Origin: Xanthomonas arboricola pv. juglandis | GTDB lineage: Bacteria > Pseudomonadota > Gammaproteobacteria > Xanthomonadales > Xanthomonadaceae | NCBI RefSeq assembly: GCF_001013475.1 | Contig: NZ_JZEF01000001.1 | Location: forward strand, 597,472 to 661,471 | DNA: 64,000 bases | Direction of reading: 5' to 3' | Shown here: positions 1-8,016 of the stretch, piece by piece | Layout: every line of letters starts with the position of its first letter | How positions within the stretch are numbered: position 1 is the stretch's first letter | The notes under the pieces: generated by a model | The model's input: the letters and a program-made list of their open reading frames with translations, nothing else | What the model was told of the DNA's origin: nothing | Databases searched by the model: none | Translations under genes and position numbers: made by a program

Positions 1-660
1 GCGATGAAGAACGAGGACGGCCGCGAACTGCGCGAACTGCTGCCGGCTGATCTGTATGCGCGCTGGTCGGTTGCCAAGGCACGCTATCTCGGCAGCGACC
101 GTGGGGTGGAGCGCAAGCGCCCGATGCTTGCCGCCGGCGAGTTGTATCAGGCGGCGATCAAACGCTCCGGCCTGGCGCGCTCGCCGGTGATCTGGTCGGT
201 GGTGGAGCGTGCCGCCAAGCGCGCCGGGATCAAGCCGACGCCCACCGCGCTGGATTACAAGATCGCCGACCCGCGCCAGGCCATCAAGGAGTTCCGCGCC
301 GGCGGCATGGACGATACCGCGTGCTTTCGCAGCATCCTGGTCACCGTCGAGCGCGACCTGCCCACGATGGTCGAGCGCGCCAACGCCTGGTCGGTGGGTG
401 ACATCGAGGCATTGCGCCAGTTGCCACGCGAGGATCCGCAGGCCGCCTGCATGAGCGCCATGGCCAGTTCCGGCGCCGCCAGGAAGCGCGGCATCGACGA
501 TCTGGAACGGCGCATGCGCGAGCACTGGTTGAGCATCGCCACCACCGCGCTGCAACGCAATCGCAGCACCTTCGCGGTGCTGCCGATCAGCCGGCTGACC
601 GCAGCCGATGGCTATCTGGCGCGGTTGCAGGCACTGGGATATGCGGTGGAAGCGCCTTGA
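1..660 (+). CDS. TraB/GumN family protein, C-terminal part (5' cut by window edge)
   Basis: The reading frame is open from the first base, so the gene almost certainly starts before the window; the ATG at 4 is probably internal. The visible 219 codons end in a stretch (STFAVLPISRL, then DGYLARLQALGYAVEAP) that resembles the C-terminal end of TraB/GumN-like proteins, where a conserved loop is followed by an L-x-x-x-GY-x-V segment. The family is thought to be metal-dependent protease-like, but the N-terminal motifs that would show this are outside the window. The stop codon is immediately followed by the IS5-family element, so the insertion lies just downstream of the gene and leaves its end intact. 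Specific function unknown. Confidence 0.6.
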   Translation, partial: AMKNEDGRELRELLPADLYARWSVAKARYLGSDRGVERKRPMLAAGELYQAAIKRSGLARSPVIWSVVERAAKRAGIKPTPTALDYKIADPRQAIKEFRAGGMDDTACFRSILVTVERDLPTMVERANAWSVGDIEALRQLPREDPQAACMSAMASSGAARKRGIDDLERRMREHWLSIATTALQRNRSTFAVLPISRLTAADGYLARLQALGYAVEAP

Positions 661-1790
661 GGGCAGCTCTAAAAACCCCCGATCCTTGGCATCATAGTTC
701 CACCGCCATCCAGGGTAAGAGCCGATGATCAGTCTGTTTGCCGGGGCCGAGCGCGAAGCCAAGCGCCAGCAGTTGAGCGATCCGCTGGAGCTGCTGTCGC
801 GGCACATCGATTTCGTCGCGATCGCGGCGGTGATCGATGGCCACCTTCGCCTGGGCACGGGTGCCAAGGGCGGTCGCCCGGCGTGGCCGACGGAGCTGAT
901 GATCCGGCTGCTGCTGTTGCAGCAGTTGTACAACCTGTCCGACGAGGCGCTGGAGTACCAGGTGCTGGACCGTCGCAGCTTCCAGCGCTTCCTGGGGTTG
1001 GAACACAGCGGCAAGGTGCCTGACGCCAAGACGATCTGGGTGTGGCGTGAGCGGCTCAAGAAGAACGATCTGATCGGCGACATCAGCGCGGCGGTGAGCG
1101 GCCAGTTGCAGCGGGCCGGGTTCATTGCCCGGGGTGGACAGATCATTGATGCGAGCATCGTCAGCGCGCCGATCCAGCGCAATACGCGCGAGGAGAACGC
1201 CCGGATCAAGCGAGGCGAGGCTGTGCAGGACTGGAGCGATGCCAAGCGGCGGCAGAAGGACGTGCAGGCGCGCTGGACGCTCAAGCACGGCAAGGCCCAT
1301 TACGGCTACAAGCTGCACGCCAACACGGATCGGCGCTGGGGGTTCATCCGGCGGCACGAGGTGAGTGCGGCCAACGTGCACGACAGCCGGCACTTCGAGA
1401 CGCTGCTCGATCCAGTCAACACCGGGCGCACGGTACGGGCCGACAGCGCCTATGCCAGCCAGGCTCGGGAAACCGAACTCAGGCGACAAGGCTACCGCGC
1501 GGACATCCAGCACAAGGGGCAGACGGACAAGCCGCTGAGCCTGGCCCAGCAGCGTCGGAACCATCGCATCGCCAAGGATCGGGCGTTCGGCGAGCATCCG
1601 TTTGCCCGACTCGCCCAACAGGGAGGCAAATGCCTGCGCACGATTGGCCTGGCGCGAGCCCAGGTGGTGATCGGCCTGAAGGTTGCCGCACACAACCTGA
1701 TGAGGCTGGCGCGGCTGCAGAGCCAGGGGATCGTGCCGGCGTGAGCGGAAACGGCGGCTGACAGGCCGCAATCCGGGTTTGAAATGCCAT
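661..1790 (+). mobile_element. IS5-family insertion sequence (ends approximate)
   Basis: The element is defined by its single transposase gene at 725-1744. Terminal inverted repeats are only weakly visible: AAACCCCCGAT at 673-683 on the left and its approximate reverse complement ATCCGGGTTT at 1771-1780 on the right. The outer limits given here are therefore estimates, and I could not establish a target duplication. The length, about 1.1 kb, is normal for the family. Confidence 0.6.
725..1744 (+). CDS. IS5-family transposase
   Basis: This is a 339-residue transposase, full length for the IS5 family. The N-terminal part holds the DUF772-like helical DNA-binding domain (RPAWPTELMIRLLLLQQLYNL, about residues 58-78, followed by RSFQRFLGL). 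The DDE catalytic domain follows, with a first Asp in GQIIDASIV (around residue 143), a second in VRADSAYAS (around 240) and the C-terminal glutamate in the region KDRAFGEHPFARL. The KHGKAHYGYKLH signature typical of IS5 transposases is present. No frameshift is visible, so the copy may be active. Confidence 0.92.
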   Translation: MISLFAGAEREAKRQQLSDPLELLSRHIDFVAIAAVIDGHLRLGTGAKGGRPAWPTELMIRLLLLQQLYNLSDEALEYQVLDRRSFQRFLGLEHSGKVPDAKTIWVWRERLKKNDLIGDISAAVSGQLQRAGFIARGGQIIDASIVSAPIQRNTREENARIKRGEAVQDWSDAKRRQKDVQARWTLKHGKAHYGYKLHANTDRRWGFIRRHEVSAANVHDSRHFETLLDPVNTGRTVRADSAYASQARETELRRQGYRADIQHKGQTDKPLSLAQQRRNHRIAKDRAFGEHPFARLAQQGGKCLRTIGLARAQVVIGLKVAAHNLMRLARLQSQGIVPA

Positions 1791-2028
1791 GGGTCGGCTC
1801 TTCGCGCCCCTTCGACCGGCAGGTGCGAGGGGGGCCTGTCGCCTTACCGAACATCTCAAACGGCAGAATCGAGGTTGTTCGAGGTGCCCTTGACACGTCG
1901 GCACGACTGCCCGGCGGTTGTGGTCTAGAACGAGGTGGCGATCGACTGACCGATCGCCGTCCTCGCAGGCAGTCCATGCGCGATGCGCGCTCCGCCGATC
2001 GATCGGCTCGGCCCACGCCAGCCACGGT

Positions 2029-3060
2029 ATGCTGCGCGCCTTGTCCAACGAGACCTCCGTGTTGAACGCATTGCCGCTGCGCATTCTGGGCACCGGGCGC
2101 CATGTCCCCGCCACGGAGGTAACCTCGCAACAGCTGGATCAACGCTGGCAGCTGCCGGCAGGCACCACCTTCGCGCGCTCGGGAGTGGCCACGCGCCATT
2201 ACGTGGGCGAGGGCGAGACGGCTTCGTCGATGGGTGCGGCGGCGGCGACCCAGGCGCTGGCAAGCGCGGGCATCGACCCCGGTCAGGTCGATTGCCTGAT
2301 CTCGGCCTGCAGCGTCATGGAGCAGCCGATTCCCTGCCAGGCGGTGCTGATCCAGCGCGCGCTCGGGCTGGGCGATTCGGGCATTCCGGCCTTCGACGTC
2401 AATGCGACCTGCCTGAGCTTTCTGGTGGCGCTGGACATGGCCGCGAATGCGTTGGCGCTCGGGCGCTACCAGTGCGTGTTGATCGTTTCCAGCGAGGTGG
2501 CATCGGGCGGGCTGGATGCATCGACGCCGGCCACTGCCGGCTTGTTTGGCGATGGCGCGGCCGCGGTGGTCGTGGGGCGCAGCGCCGCCGATGACGGCTC
2601 GGCACTGCTGTCCAGCCGCCTGTCCAGTTACGGCGAAGGCGCGGAGCTGTGCCGCATTCGCGGCGGCGGCACCCGCTATCCACGCGGCGAAGAACAGTCG
2701 CCCGAGGCCTTGCGCAGCTTTAGCATGGATGGGCGTGGCGCCTACCGGTTCGCGGCGCGCCATCTGCCTGCGTTCTGGGAACGGTTGCTGGGCGAGGCCG
2801 GCACCACCACGGCAGCGTTGCGCTGCCTGGTCCCGCACCAGGCCTCCGGGGGCGGTCTAGATCATGTGGTGCAGGCGCTGGGGCTGCGCCCCGATCAGGT
2901 GATTCGCATCCTGCAGACCTCCGGCAACCAGGTCGCCGCCTCGCTGCCGCATGCCTTGCATCACGCCCGGATCGAACAACGCGTGCAGCGTGGCGATCTG
3001 GTTGCGCTGCTCGGCACCGGTGCCGGGCTGGCGATCGGCGGCATGGTGTTGCGGTACTAG
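2029..3060 (+). CDS. 3-oxoacyl-ACP synthase III (KAS III / FabH-like)
   Basis: This is a thiolase-fold condensing enzyme of 343 residues. The Cys-His-Asn triad of the KAS III family is intact: Cys128 in FDVNATCLSF, His270 in LVPHQASGGG and Asn300 in TSGNQVAAS. Such enzymes condense an acyl-CoA or acyl-ACP starter with malonyl-ACP or a second acyl-CoA. It heads a six-gene operon with an MBL hydrolase, an SDR and two glycosyltransferases rather than sitting with fab genes, so a role in a dedicated lipid pathway is more likely than primary FabH function (inference). The start is uncertain: ATG at 2029 is used here, but GTG at 2059, with GAG nine bases upstream, would give the more usual short N-terminus. 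Confidence 0.85.
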   Translation: MLRALSNETSVLNALPLRILGTGRHVPATEVTSQQLDQRWQLPAGTTFARSGVATRHYVGEGETASSMGAAAATQALASAGIDPGQVDCLISACSVMEQPIPCQAVLIQRALGLGDSGIPAFDVNATCLSFLVALDMAANALALGRYQCVLIVSSEVASGGLDASTPATAGLFGDGAAAVVVGRSAADDGSALLSSRLSSYGEGAELCRIRGGGTRYPRGEEQSPEALRSFSMDGRGAYRFAARHLPAFWERLLGEAGTTTAALRCLVPHQASGGGLDHVVQALGLRPDQVIRILQTSGNQVAASLPHALHHARIEQRVQRGDLVALLGTGAGLAIGGMVLRY

Positions 3061-3071
3061 GGCGTGTGCGC

Positions 3072-3944
3072 ATGTTCCGACCAGGTCGCGCCCTGATGCC
3101 GCCGCGCGTGTCGCTCGAGTTGCTGCGCATCGGCCACTGCCGCCACTGCGAGCGCATGGTGCGTGCGGACGGCCACTGGCATGCGGTGGAATTCCCCGCG
3201 TTGAGCGTGCTGATCCGGCATCCGCAGCGCGGCGCGCTGTTGTACGACACCGGGTATGCGGAGCATTTTTTCCGCGCGACCGATCCCTGGCCCGAGCGCC
3301 TGTATCGCTGGACCACGCCGGTGCACCTGCCCGCGCACGAAACGCTGGGCGCACAGCTGGCACGCCGCGGCGTGCAGCTGGAGGAGATCGCCTGGTGCCT
3401 GATTTCGCACTTCCATGCCGACCATGTCGGCGGTCTGCGCGATCTATCCAACGCGCGCTTCCTGTGCCTGCGCGCCGACTATCAACAGTTGCGCAGCTGT
3501 TCGCGCCTCGGCGGCCTGCGGCGTGCGTTGTTGCCGCAGCTGCTCCCCGAGGATTTCGATCGACGCCTGCAGTTTGCCGAGCAGGCGCCGTTGCGTGCGC
3601 TGACCGGCGCCTGGCAAGGTCTGGGCGCGGCCTACGATCTGTTCGCAGACGGCAGCGTGCTGGCCGTGCCGTTGCCCGGGCACGTGCCCGGGCAGATGGG
3701 GCTGTGGTTGCGCGATCAGCACGACCGCGAGGTATTGCTGTGCGCCGACGCGGTGTGGTCGTCGGCGACCTGGTCTGCGCTGCAGTGGCCTGCCTGGCCC
3801 ACACGTTTGTTGATGCACGACTGGCGCGCGTTCCGGCGCACCGTGCAGCAGCTGCACGCGCTGTCGCATGCACACCCGGAGTTGGCCATCCTGCCGTCGC
3901 ATTGCCAACCCAGTCTTGACCGTTATCAACCGGAGTGGCGATGA
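3072..3944 (+). CDS. Metallo-beta-lactamase-fold hydrolase
   Basis: This is a 290-residue MBL-fold protein, probably cytoplasmic since no signal peptide is visible. The dinuclear metal site is complete: H113-F-H115-A-D117-H118, then His204 in LPGHVPGQ, Asp226 in CADAVW and a final His in LPSHCQ. This ligand pattern resembles lactonase/glyoxalase-II-like MBL enzymes, so hydrolysis of a thioester, lactone or ester is plausible; the substrate is unknown. ATG at 3072 is preferred over GTG at 3066 because AGGGCG at 3059-3064 is well spaced. It begins 11 bases after the KAS III stop and its own stop overlaps the next start (ATGA at 3941), indicating translational coupling. A role in processing the KAS III product is inference. 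Confidence 0.85.
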   Translation: MFRPGRALMPPRVSLELLRIGHCRHCERMVRADGHWHAVEFPALSVLIRHPQRGALLYDTGYAEHFFRATDPWPERLYRWTTPVHLPAHETLGAQLARRGVQLEEIAWCLISHFHADHVGGLRDLSNARFLCLRADYQQLRSCSRLGGLRRALLPQLLPEDFDRRLQFAEQAPLRALTGAWQGLGAAYDLFADGSVLAVPLPGHVPGQMGLWLRDQHDREVLLCADAVWSSATWSALQWPAWPTRLLMHDWRAFRRTVQQLHALSHAHPELAILPSHCQPSLDRYQPEWR

Positions 3945-4900
3945 GCCTGCGTATTCTCGTGACCGGTGCATCCGGCTTTGTCGGTGGGTCCTTCCTGCGA
4001 CGTTTCCAGGGCCAGCCGGGTGTGGAGATCCACGGCATCGGTCGTCGCGCCAGCGATCTGCCCAACTACCATCGCATCGATCTGAGCCGGCCGTTCTCGT
4101 TGCAGTGGCAGCCGGATGTGGTGATCCACGCTGCGGCATTGGCCTCGCCGTGGGGCACGCGTGCGCAGTTCCAGTTGCACAACGTCCAGGCCACCGCCAA
4201 CGTCATCGACTTCTGCAAGCGCCATGGCTGCCCGCGTCTGCTGTATGTGTCGTCCAGTTCGGTGTTCTACCGCGAGGAGCATCAATATGAGCTCAGCGAG
4301 GACAGCCCGATCGGGCCGACGTTCGTCAACACCTACGCGCAGACCAAATACCTTGGCGAAACGCTGCTGGAGCAGTATCCGGGCGACAAATCCGTGCTGC
4401 GCCCGCGTGCGGTGTTCGGGCCGGGAGACACGGTGCTGTTCCCGCGGGTGATTGCCGCTGCGCGCAAGGGGGCGCTGCCGCGCTTCGTCGGCCAGACGCA
4501 GCCGGTGATCGGCGACCTGATCTACATCGATACGCTATGCGATTACCTCTATCGCGCTGCGACCGCGCCGCAGTTGCAGCCGGCCTACAACCTCACCAAT
4601 GCGCAGCCGGTGGATCTGCAACAGCTGTTGTTGGACTTACTCACGCGCCTGCAGCTGCCGCTGCCGCAACGCGAGGTGCGCATCGCCACCGCACTGCGCA
4701 TGGCCAGCGTGGTGGAAGCGGCGTATCGCGTGCTGCGCCTGCGCGGCGAACCGCCGATCACGCGCTTCGGCGTGGGTGCGTTCGCCTATTCCAAGACCTT
4801 CGACCCACGCCGCACGCTTGCCGATCTCGGACCGCCCAGCGTCAGTCTGGAGCAAGGCATCGAGGCATTCGTGCGTTGGCAGGCGGCGCAGTGGGCGTAA
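3941..4900 (+). CDS. NAD(P)-dependent epimerase/dehydratase, extended SDR
   Basis: This 319-residue protein is an extended short-chain dehydrogenase/reductase. The Rossmann motif TGASGFVG lies at residues 8-15, a serine cluster VSSSSVFY at about 103-110, and the catalytic pair Tyr132 and Lys136 in YAQTK. The family includes sugar-nucleotide epimerases and 3-beta-hydroxysteroid-dehydrogenase-like reductases; the C-terminal part resembles the latter, so reduction of a keto group made by the KAS III is a reasonable guess. ATG at 3941 is chosen over GTG at 3935 because GGAG at 3932-3935 fits as its ribosome site. It overlaps the preceding stop by four bases and runs ten bases into the following gene. 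Confidence 0.87.
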   Translation: MSLRILVTGASGFVGGSFLRRFQGQPGVEIHGIGRRASDLPNYHRIDLSRPFSLQWQPDVVIHAAALASPWGTRAQFQLHNVQATANVIDFCKRHGCPRLLYVSSSSVFYREEHQYELSEDSPIGPTFVNTYAQTKYLGETLLEQYPGDKSVLRPRAVFGPGDTVLFPRVIAAARKGALPRFVGQTQPVIGDLIYIDTLCDYLYRAATAPQLQPAYNLTNAQPVDLQQLLLDLLTRLQLPLPQREVRIATALRMASVVEAAYRVLRLRGEPPITRFGVGAFAYSKTFDPRRTLADLGPPSVSLEQGIEAFVRWQAAQWA

Positions 4901-6045
4901 TCGTTCCGATACTGGCAATTGCCTACCTGGCGGTGCTGATGGTCAAGACGGCTGCAGTGCTGTGGGTGCTGCGTGGTGCGCGCACACTGCCCGCGGGTGG
5001 CGCCACCGCAACCCAGGCCGAGGTAGCGATCCTGCAGCCGGTGCTGGGGGGCGATGCGCATTTGCAGCAGGTGCTTGCGGCCAACCTGCAAGCGCTGCCG
5101 GACGCGCAGTTTGTCTGGCTGCTGGATGCAGACGATATCCCGGGAAATAACGTTGCCGACGCCTTGGTCGCGCTGCATCCGCATGCACGCATCCAGCGCA
5201 TGCGGGTGCCGGCCGCGCCGGCCGGGATCAACCCCAAGGCCTGGAAGCTCGAGCACGCGCTGGCGCATGTGCGCGCGCCGATCAGCCTGATCCTCGACGA
5301 CGATGCACAGCTGAGCGCCAGCGCGCTCGCACGCCTGCTGCAGGATCTGACCGACGCCGATATGGTCACCGCGCTGCCGTACTACCAGGACAGCACCACG
5401 CTGCCAGGCCGGCTGTTGTCGCAGTTCGTCAACAACAACGCGGCGCTGACCTATCTGGGCTGGCTGCCGTTCGCCGCGCCGCTGACCATCAACGGCATGT
5501 GCTATGCCGCGCGTACCGAGCAGCTGCGTGCCTGGGGCGGCTTTGCCGCCTTACTGCAGCAGCTCACCGACGATCTGGCCGTTGCCACCTTGGTGCGTGA
5601 GCGCGGCGGGCGACTCCGCCAATCCGTCGCGCCGGTGGCGATGCGCACCGCGATGCCGGATCTGGCCAGCTACGCACGCCAGATGCATCGATGGATGCTG
5701 TTCGCGTCGATCCTGCTGCGTCGGCAGAGCGTGGGCGTGCGTTCGGCGATTGGCGTGCTGCAGGGGCTGCCGCCGTTGCTGCTGCTGGCCTTGCTGGTCT
5801 GTGCCTGCGTGCAGGCGAGCTGGCCGGCGCTGGCCTGGGTGCTGGGCACCGTGCTGCTGCGTGCGCTGCTGCTATGCCTGGTGCAATGGCGGGTAACCGG
5901 TGCGGTTCGCCACCGTCCGCTGCTGTCGGTTGTTGCGGAGTGCCTGCAGCCACTGCATCTGCTGCATGCCGCGCTGGTGCGCACGATCCGCTGGCGCACC
6001 CGGCGCTATCGCGTGTTGCCGGATGGGCGTTTCCATGCGGACTGA
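4891..6045 (+). CDS. Membrane glycosyltransferase, GT21/ceramide-glucosyltransferase-like
   Basis: This 384-residue processive-type glycosyltransferase has the D1-D2-D3-(Q/R)xxRW layout of GT21 enzymes: LDADD at residues 79-82, LILDDDAQ with Asp136-138, LTDDLA with Asp227-228, and QMHRW at 264-268. Hydrophobic segments lie at residues 3-24 and at about 280-330, so it is an inner-membrane protein with the catalytic domain facing the cytoplasm. GT21 members transfer glucose to ceramide, and related bacterial HpnI-type proteins act on hopanoids; the acceptor here is unknown but should be a lipid. The likely start is GTG at 4891, inside the end of the SDR gene, preceded by AGGCGG at 4881-4886. 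Confidence 0.83.
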   Translation: MGVIVPILAIAYLAVLMVKTAAVLWVLRGARTLPAGGATATQAEVAILQPVLGGDAHLQQVLAANLQALPDAQFVWLLDADDIPGNNVADALVALHPHARIQRMRVPAAPAGINPKAWKLEHALAHVRAPISLILDDDAQLSASALARLLQDLTDADMVTALPYYQDSTTLPGRLLSQFVNNNAALTYLGWLPFAAPLTINGMCYAARTEQLRAWGGFAALLQQLTDDLAVATLVRERGGRLRQSVAPVAMRTAMPDLASYARQMHRWMLFASILLRRQSVGVRSAIGVLQGLPPLLLLALLVCACVQASWPALAWVLGTVLLRALLLCLVQWRVTGAVRHRPLLSVVAECLQPLHLLHAALVRTIRWRTRRYRVLPDGRFHAD

Positions 6046-6634
6046 CGGCGCCAGCCTGCAGATCGCCTTCCTCACCGGGCAAAGCGATCCGGAGAGTTGC
6101 GCATTGAGCATGCAGCAACAGCATTTTCTGCAGCAGCTGCAAGGCCCGGGCCGGCGGCTGATCGACTGCAATTATCCGTATCGCTCCGCTAGTCCAACTT
6201 ACCGGCACATGCCGCTGTGGCGTGCCAGCGTGTCCAACGCGCGCCAGTATCTGGCCGCGCGCGCCGCACGCGTTGCCGATGCGGATCGCACGCGCGTGGT
6301 GGCGCTGCTGGAGCAGGCGCCGACAACGGTGCTGCTGGCCGGCAGCTGTGGCCTGCAGTTGCTGACAGCGTTGCAGCTGCCGCAGGCGCTGCGCACGCGT
6401 CTTGCGGTGTTCGCCTATGGCCCGGTATGCAATGCGCCTGCCACGTTCGGGCACTTGCGCGTCGTCCAGGGCAGCGGCGACTGGATCTCGCGTGCGCTGT
6501 GCGCCGGTGCGCCAGATCTGATGCCTGCCTGCGGGCATCTGCACTATCTGCGCGATGCGGCAGTGCTGGCCGAGTGCCAGGCCTTTATCGCGCAGGTCGA
6601 GCAGCCAGTGCAGGGGAGGGAACATGCGCATTGA
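6035..6634 (+). CDS. Protein of unknown function in lipid/glycosyltransferase operon
   Basis: I do not recognise this 199-residue protein. It has no signal peptide or obvious membrane span. The segment TTVLLAGSCGLQLLTALQLP (residues 94-113) is hydrophobic and looks like the core of an alpha/beta fold. The start at ATG 6035 overlaps the glycosyltransferase end by 11 bases; an in-frame ATG at 6023 is an alternative. Its stop overlaps the next gene by 11 bases. Coupling on both sides argues that it is a true member of the pathway, perhaps an enzyme or a partner of the adjacent glycosyltransferases. No function is proposed. Confidence 0.75.
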   Translation: MRTDGASLQIAFLTGQSDPESCALSMQQQHFLQQLQGPGRRLIDCNYPYRSASPTYRHMPLWRASVSNARQYLAARAARVADADRTRVVALLEQAPTTVLLAGSCGLQLLTALQLPQALRTRLAVFAYGPVCNAPATFGHLRVVQGSGDWISRALCAGAPDLMPACGHLHYLRDAAVLAECQAFIAQVEQPVQGREHAH

Positions 6635-7880
6635 TCTGATCGCGCCGCCGTATAGCGGGCATCTGCATCCGATCCTGGCGATCGCCCGGCAGCTGGCGCC
6701 ACATCATGATGTCCAGGTCATCAGCACGCCGGCGGCACTGGCGCGCATCCGTGCATGCGGACTGAGCGCGGTCGGCGTGCTGGATGCGCAAGCCGACCGG
6801 CAGTTGCTCGATATCGCCAATCCACCGCATGCGGTAGGCCACAATCCCTTGCGGCTGCGCCGACAGTTGCACAGCGCGCTTGGCCTGATGGCGCGGGTAG
6901 GCGATGCGGTACGGCAGCGCGGGCGCGAGCGGAGGCCGGACCTGGTGATCGCCGATTTCACCCTGCCCAGCGCGGGTCTGGCAGCGCAGGCGATGGGCAT
7001 CGCCTGGTGGACCAGCATGCCGTCGCCATGCGTGATCGAAACCGGCGACGGGCCTCCGGCGTATTTCGGCGGTCTGCTTCCGCCATCCACGGCAGCGCAG
7101 CGGATCTGGCAGGCGATGGCGCGGCGGCTGACGCGTGGCTTCAAACGGAGCCTGCACCTGTGTTACCGCCGTCAGATGCGCGCATCCGGATTGCCGGCGA
7201 TCTATCGCAGCGATCGCAGCGAGGCGGTGTATTCGCCGCACTGCATCCTGGCCCTGGGGCTGCCGTCGTTCGAGTTGGCGCGGCGCTGGCCGGCGGCGGT
7301 GCGCTTCGTCGGGCCGCAGCTGTGCACGCCGCCCGCGGCGGTTGCGCCGCCGCAGTTCGTTCCCGGTCGTCGGCATGTGCTGGTGACGCTGGGCACGCAT
7401 CTGCAATGGGTCAAGCAGCGGATGGACCAGGTGCTGCGCGCCGTCGCAGTGCAGCTTCCGCAGGTGATCTTCCACTTCAGCGATGGCGATACCGCTGCGC
7501 CGCCAGCGCAGACGCACGGCAACTACCAGCGCCTGCCGTACGTGGACTACGCGCAGCAGCTGCATCGCTACGACCTGGTGGTCCACCATGGCGGTGCCGG
7601 CATCCTGTATGCCTGCCTGGCCGCGGGCTTGCCGTCGATCGTCTACCCGCTGGATTACGATCAGTTCGACCATGCCGCGCGTCTGCACAGCGCAGGTGCG
7701 TCGTGGTGGCTGCGCGAGCTGGACGGCCTGCCTGCGCTGTTGCGCGAGGCACTTGCCGCCACCGAGCTGCCGGCGGGCGTGCGCAGATTGCAGGCAGAGC
7801 TGCATGACATCGATGCGCAGGCGCGCATCCTGCGGCTGGTGGAGGCGTTTGCACGCACCGGGGCGGTGCCGCAGGTCTGA
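6624..7880 (+). CDS. Glycosyltransferase, GT1 / UDP-glycosyltransferase (MGT) type
   Basis: This 418-residue GT-B fold enzyme begins with the typical acceptor-side opening IDLIAPPYSGHLHPILAIA. It carries the nucleotide-sugar signature near residues 315-350 (VVHHGGAGILYACLAAGLPS followed by PLDYDQFDHA), the hallmark of GT1 enzymes that glycosylate lipophilic acceptors such as macrolides, sterols or glycolipids. ATG at 6624 is preceded by a strong site, GGGGAGGG at 6613-6620. As the last gene of the operon it may add a terminal sugar to the product of the upstream KAS III/SDR/GT21 enzymes (inference). Confidence 0.87.
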   Translation: MRIDLIAPPYSGHLHPILAIARQLAPHHDVQVISTPAALARIRACGLSAVGVLDAQADRQLLDIANPPHAVGHNPLRLRRQLHSALGLMARVGDAVRQRGRERRPDLVIADFTLPSAGLAAQAMGIAWWTSMPSPCVIETGDGPPAYFGGLLPPSTAAQRIWQAMARRLTRGFKRSLHLCYRRQMRASGLPAIYRSDRSEAVYSPHCILALGLPSFELARRWPAAVRFVGPQLCTPPAAVAPPQFVPGRRHVLVTLGTHLQWVKQRMDQVLRAVAVQLPQVIFHFSDGDTAAPPAQTHGNYQRLPYVDYAQQLHRYDLVVHHGGAGILYACLAAGLPSIVYPLDYDQFDHAARLHSAGASWWLRELDGLPALLREALAATELPAGVRRLQAELHDIDAQARILRLVEAFARTGAVPQV

Positions 7881-8016
7881 TGCGTTATCGCGCGGGATCG
7901 GTCGTGTTGCGGGTCAACGCATCAGCGTCAGCACGCGGCATACGGCATTACCGGCACAGGCAGGCGATTCTGCAACCGCCTGCCGCAACTGCCACCGTGG
8001 GTGACCCGCGCAGGCC

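Noticed and set aside
1492..2838. 448-codon minus-strand frame spanning the IS5 end and the KAS III gene
   Set aside because: It crosses from the mobile element into an unrelated gene and has shadow composition.
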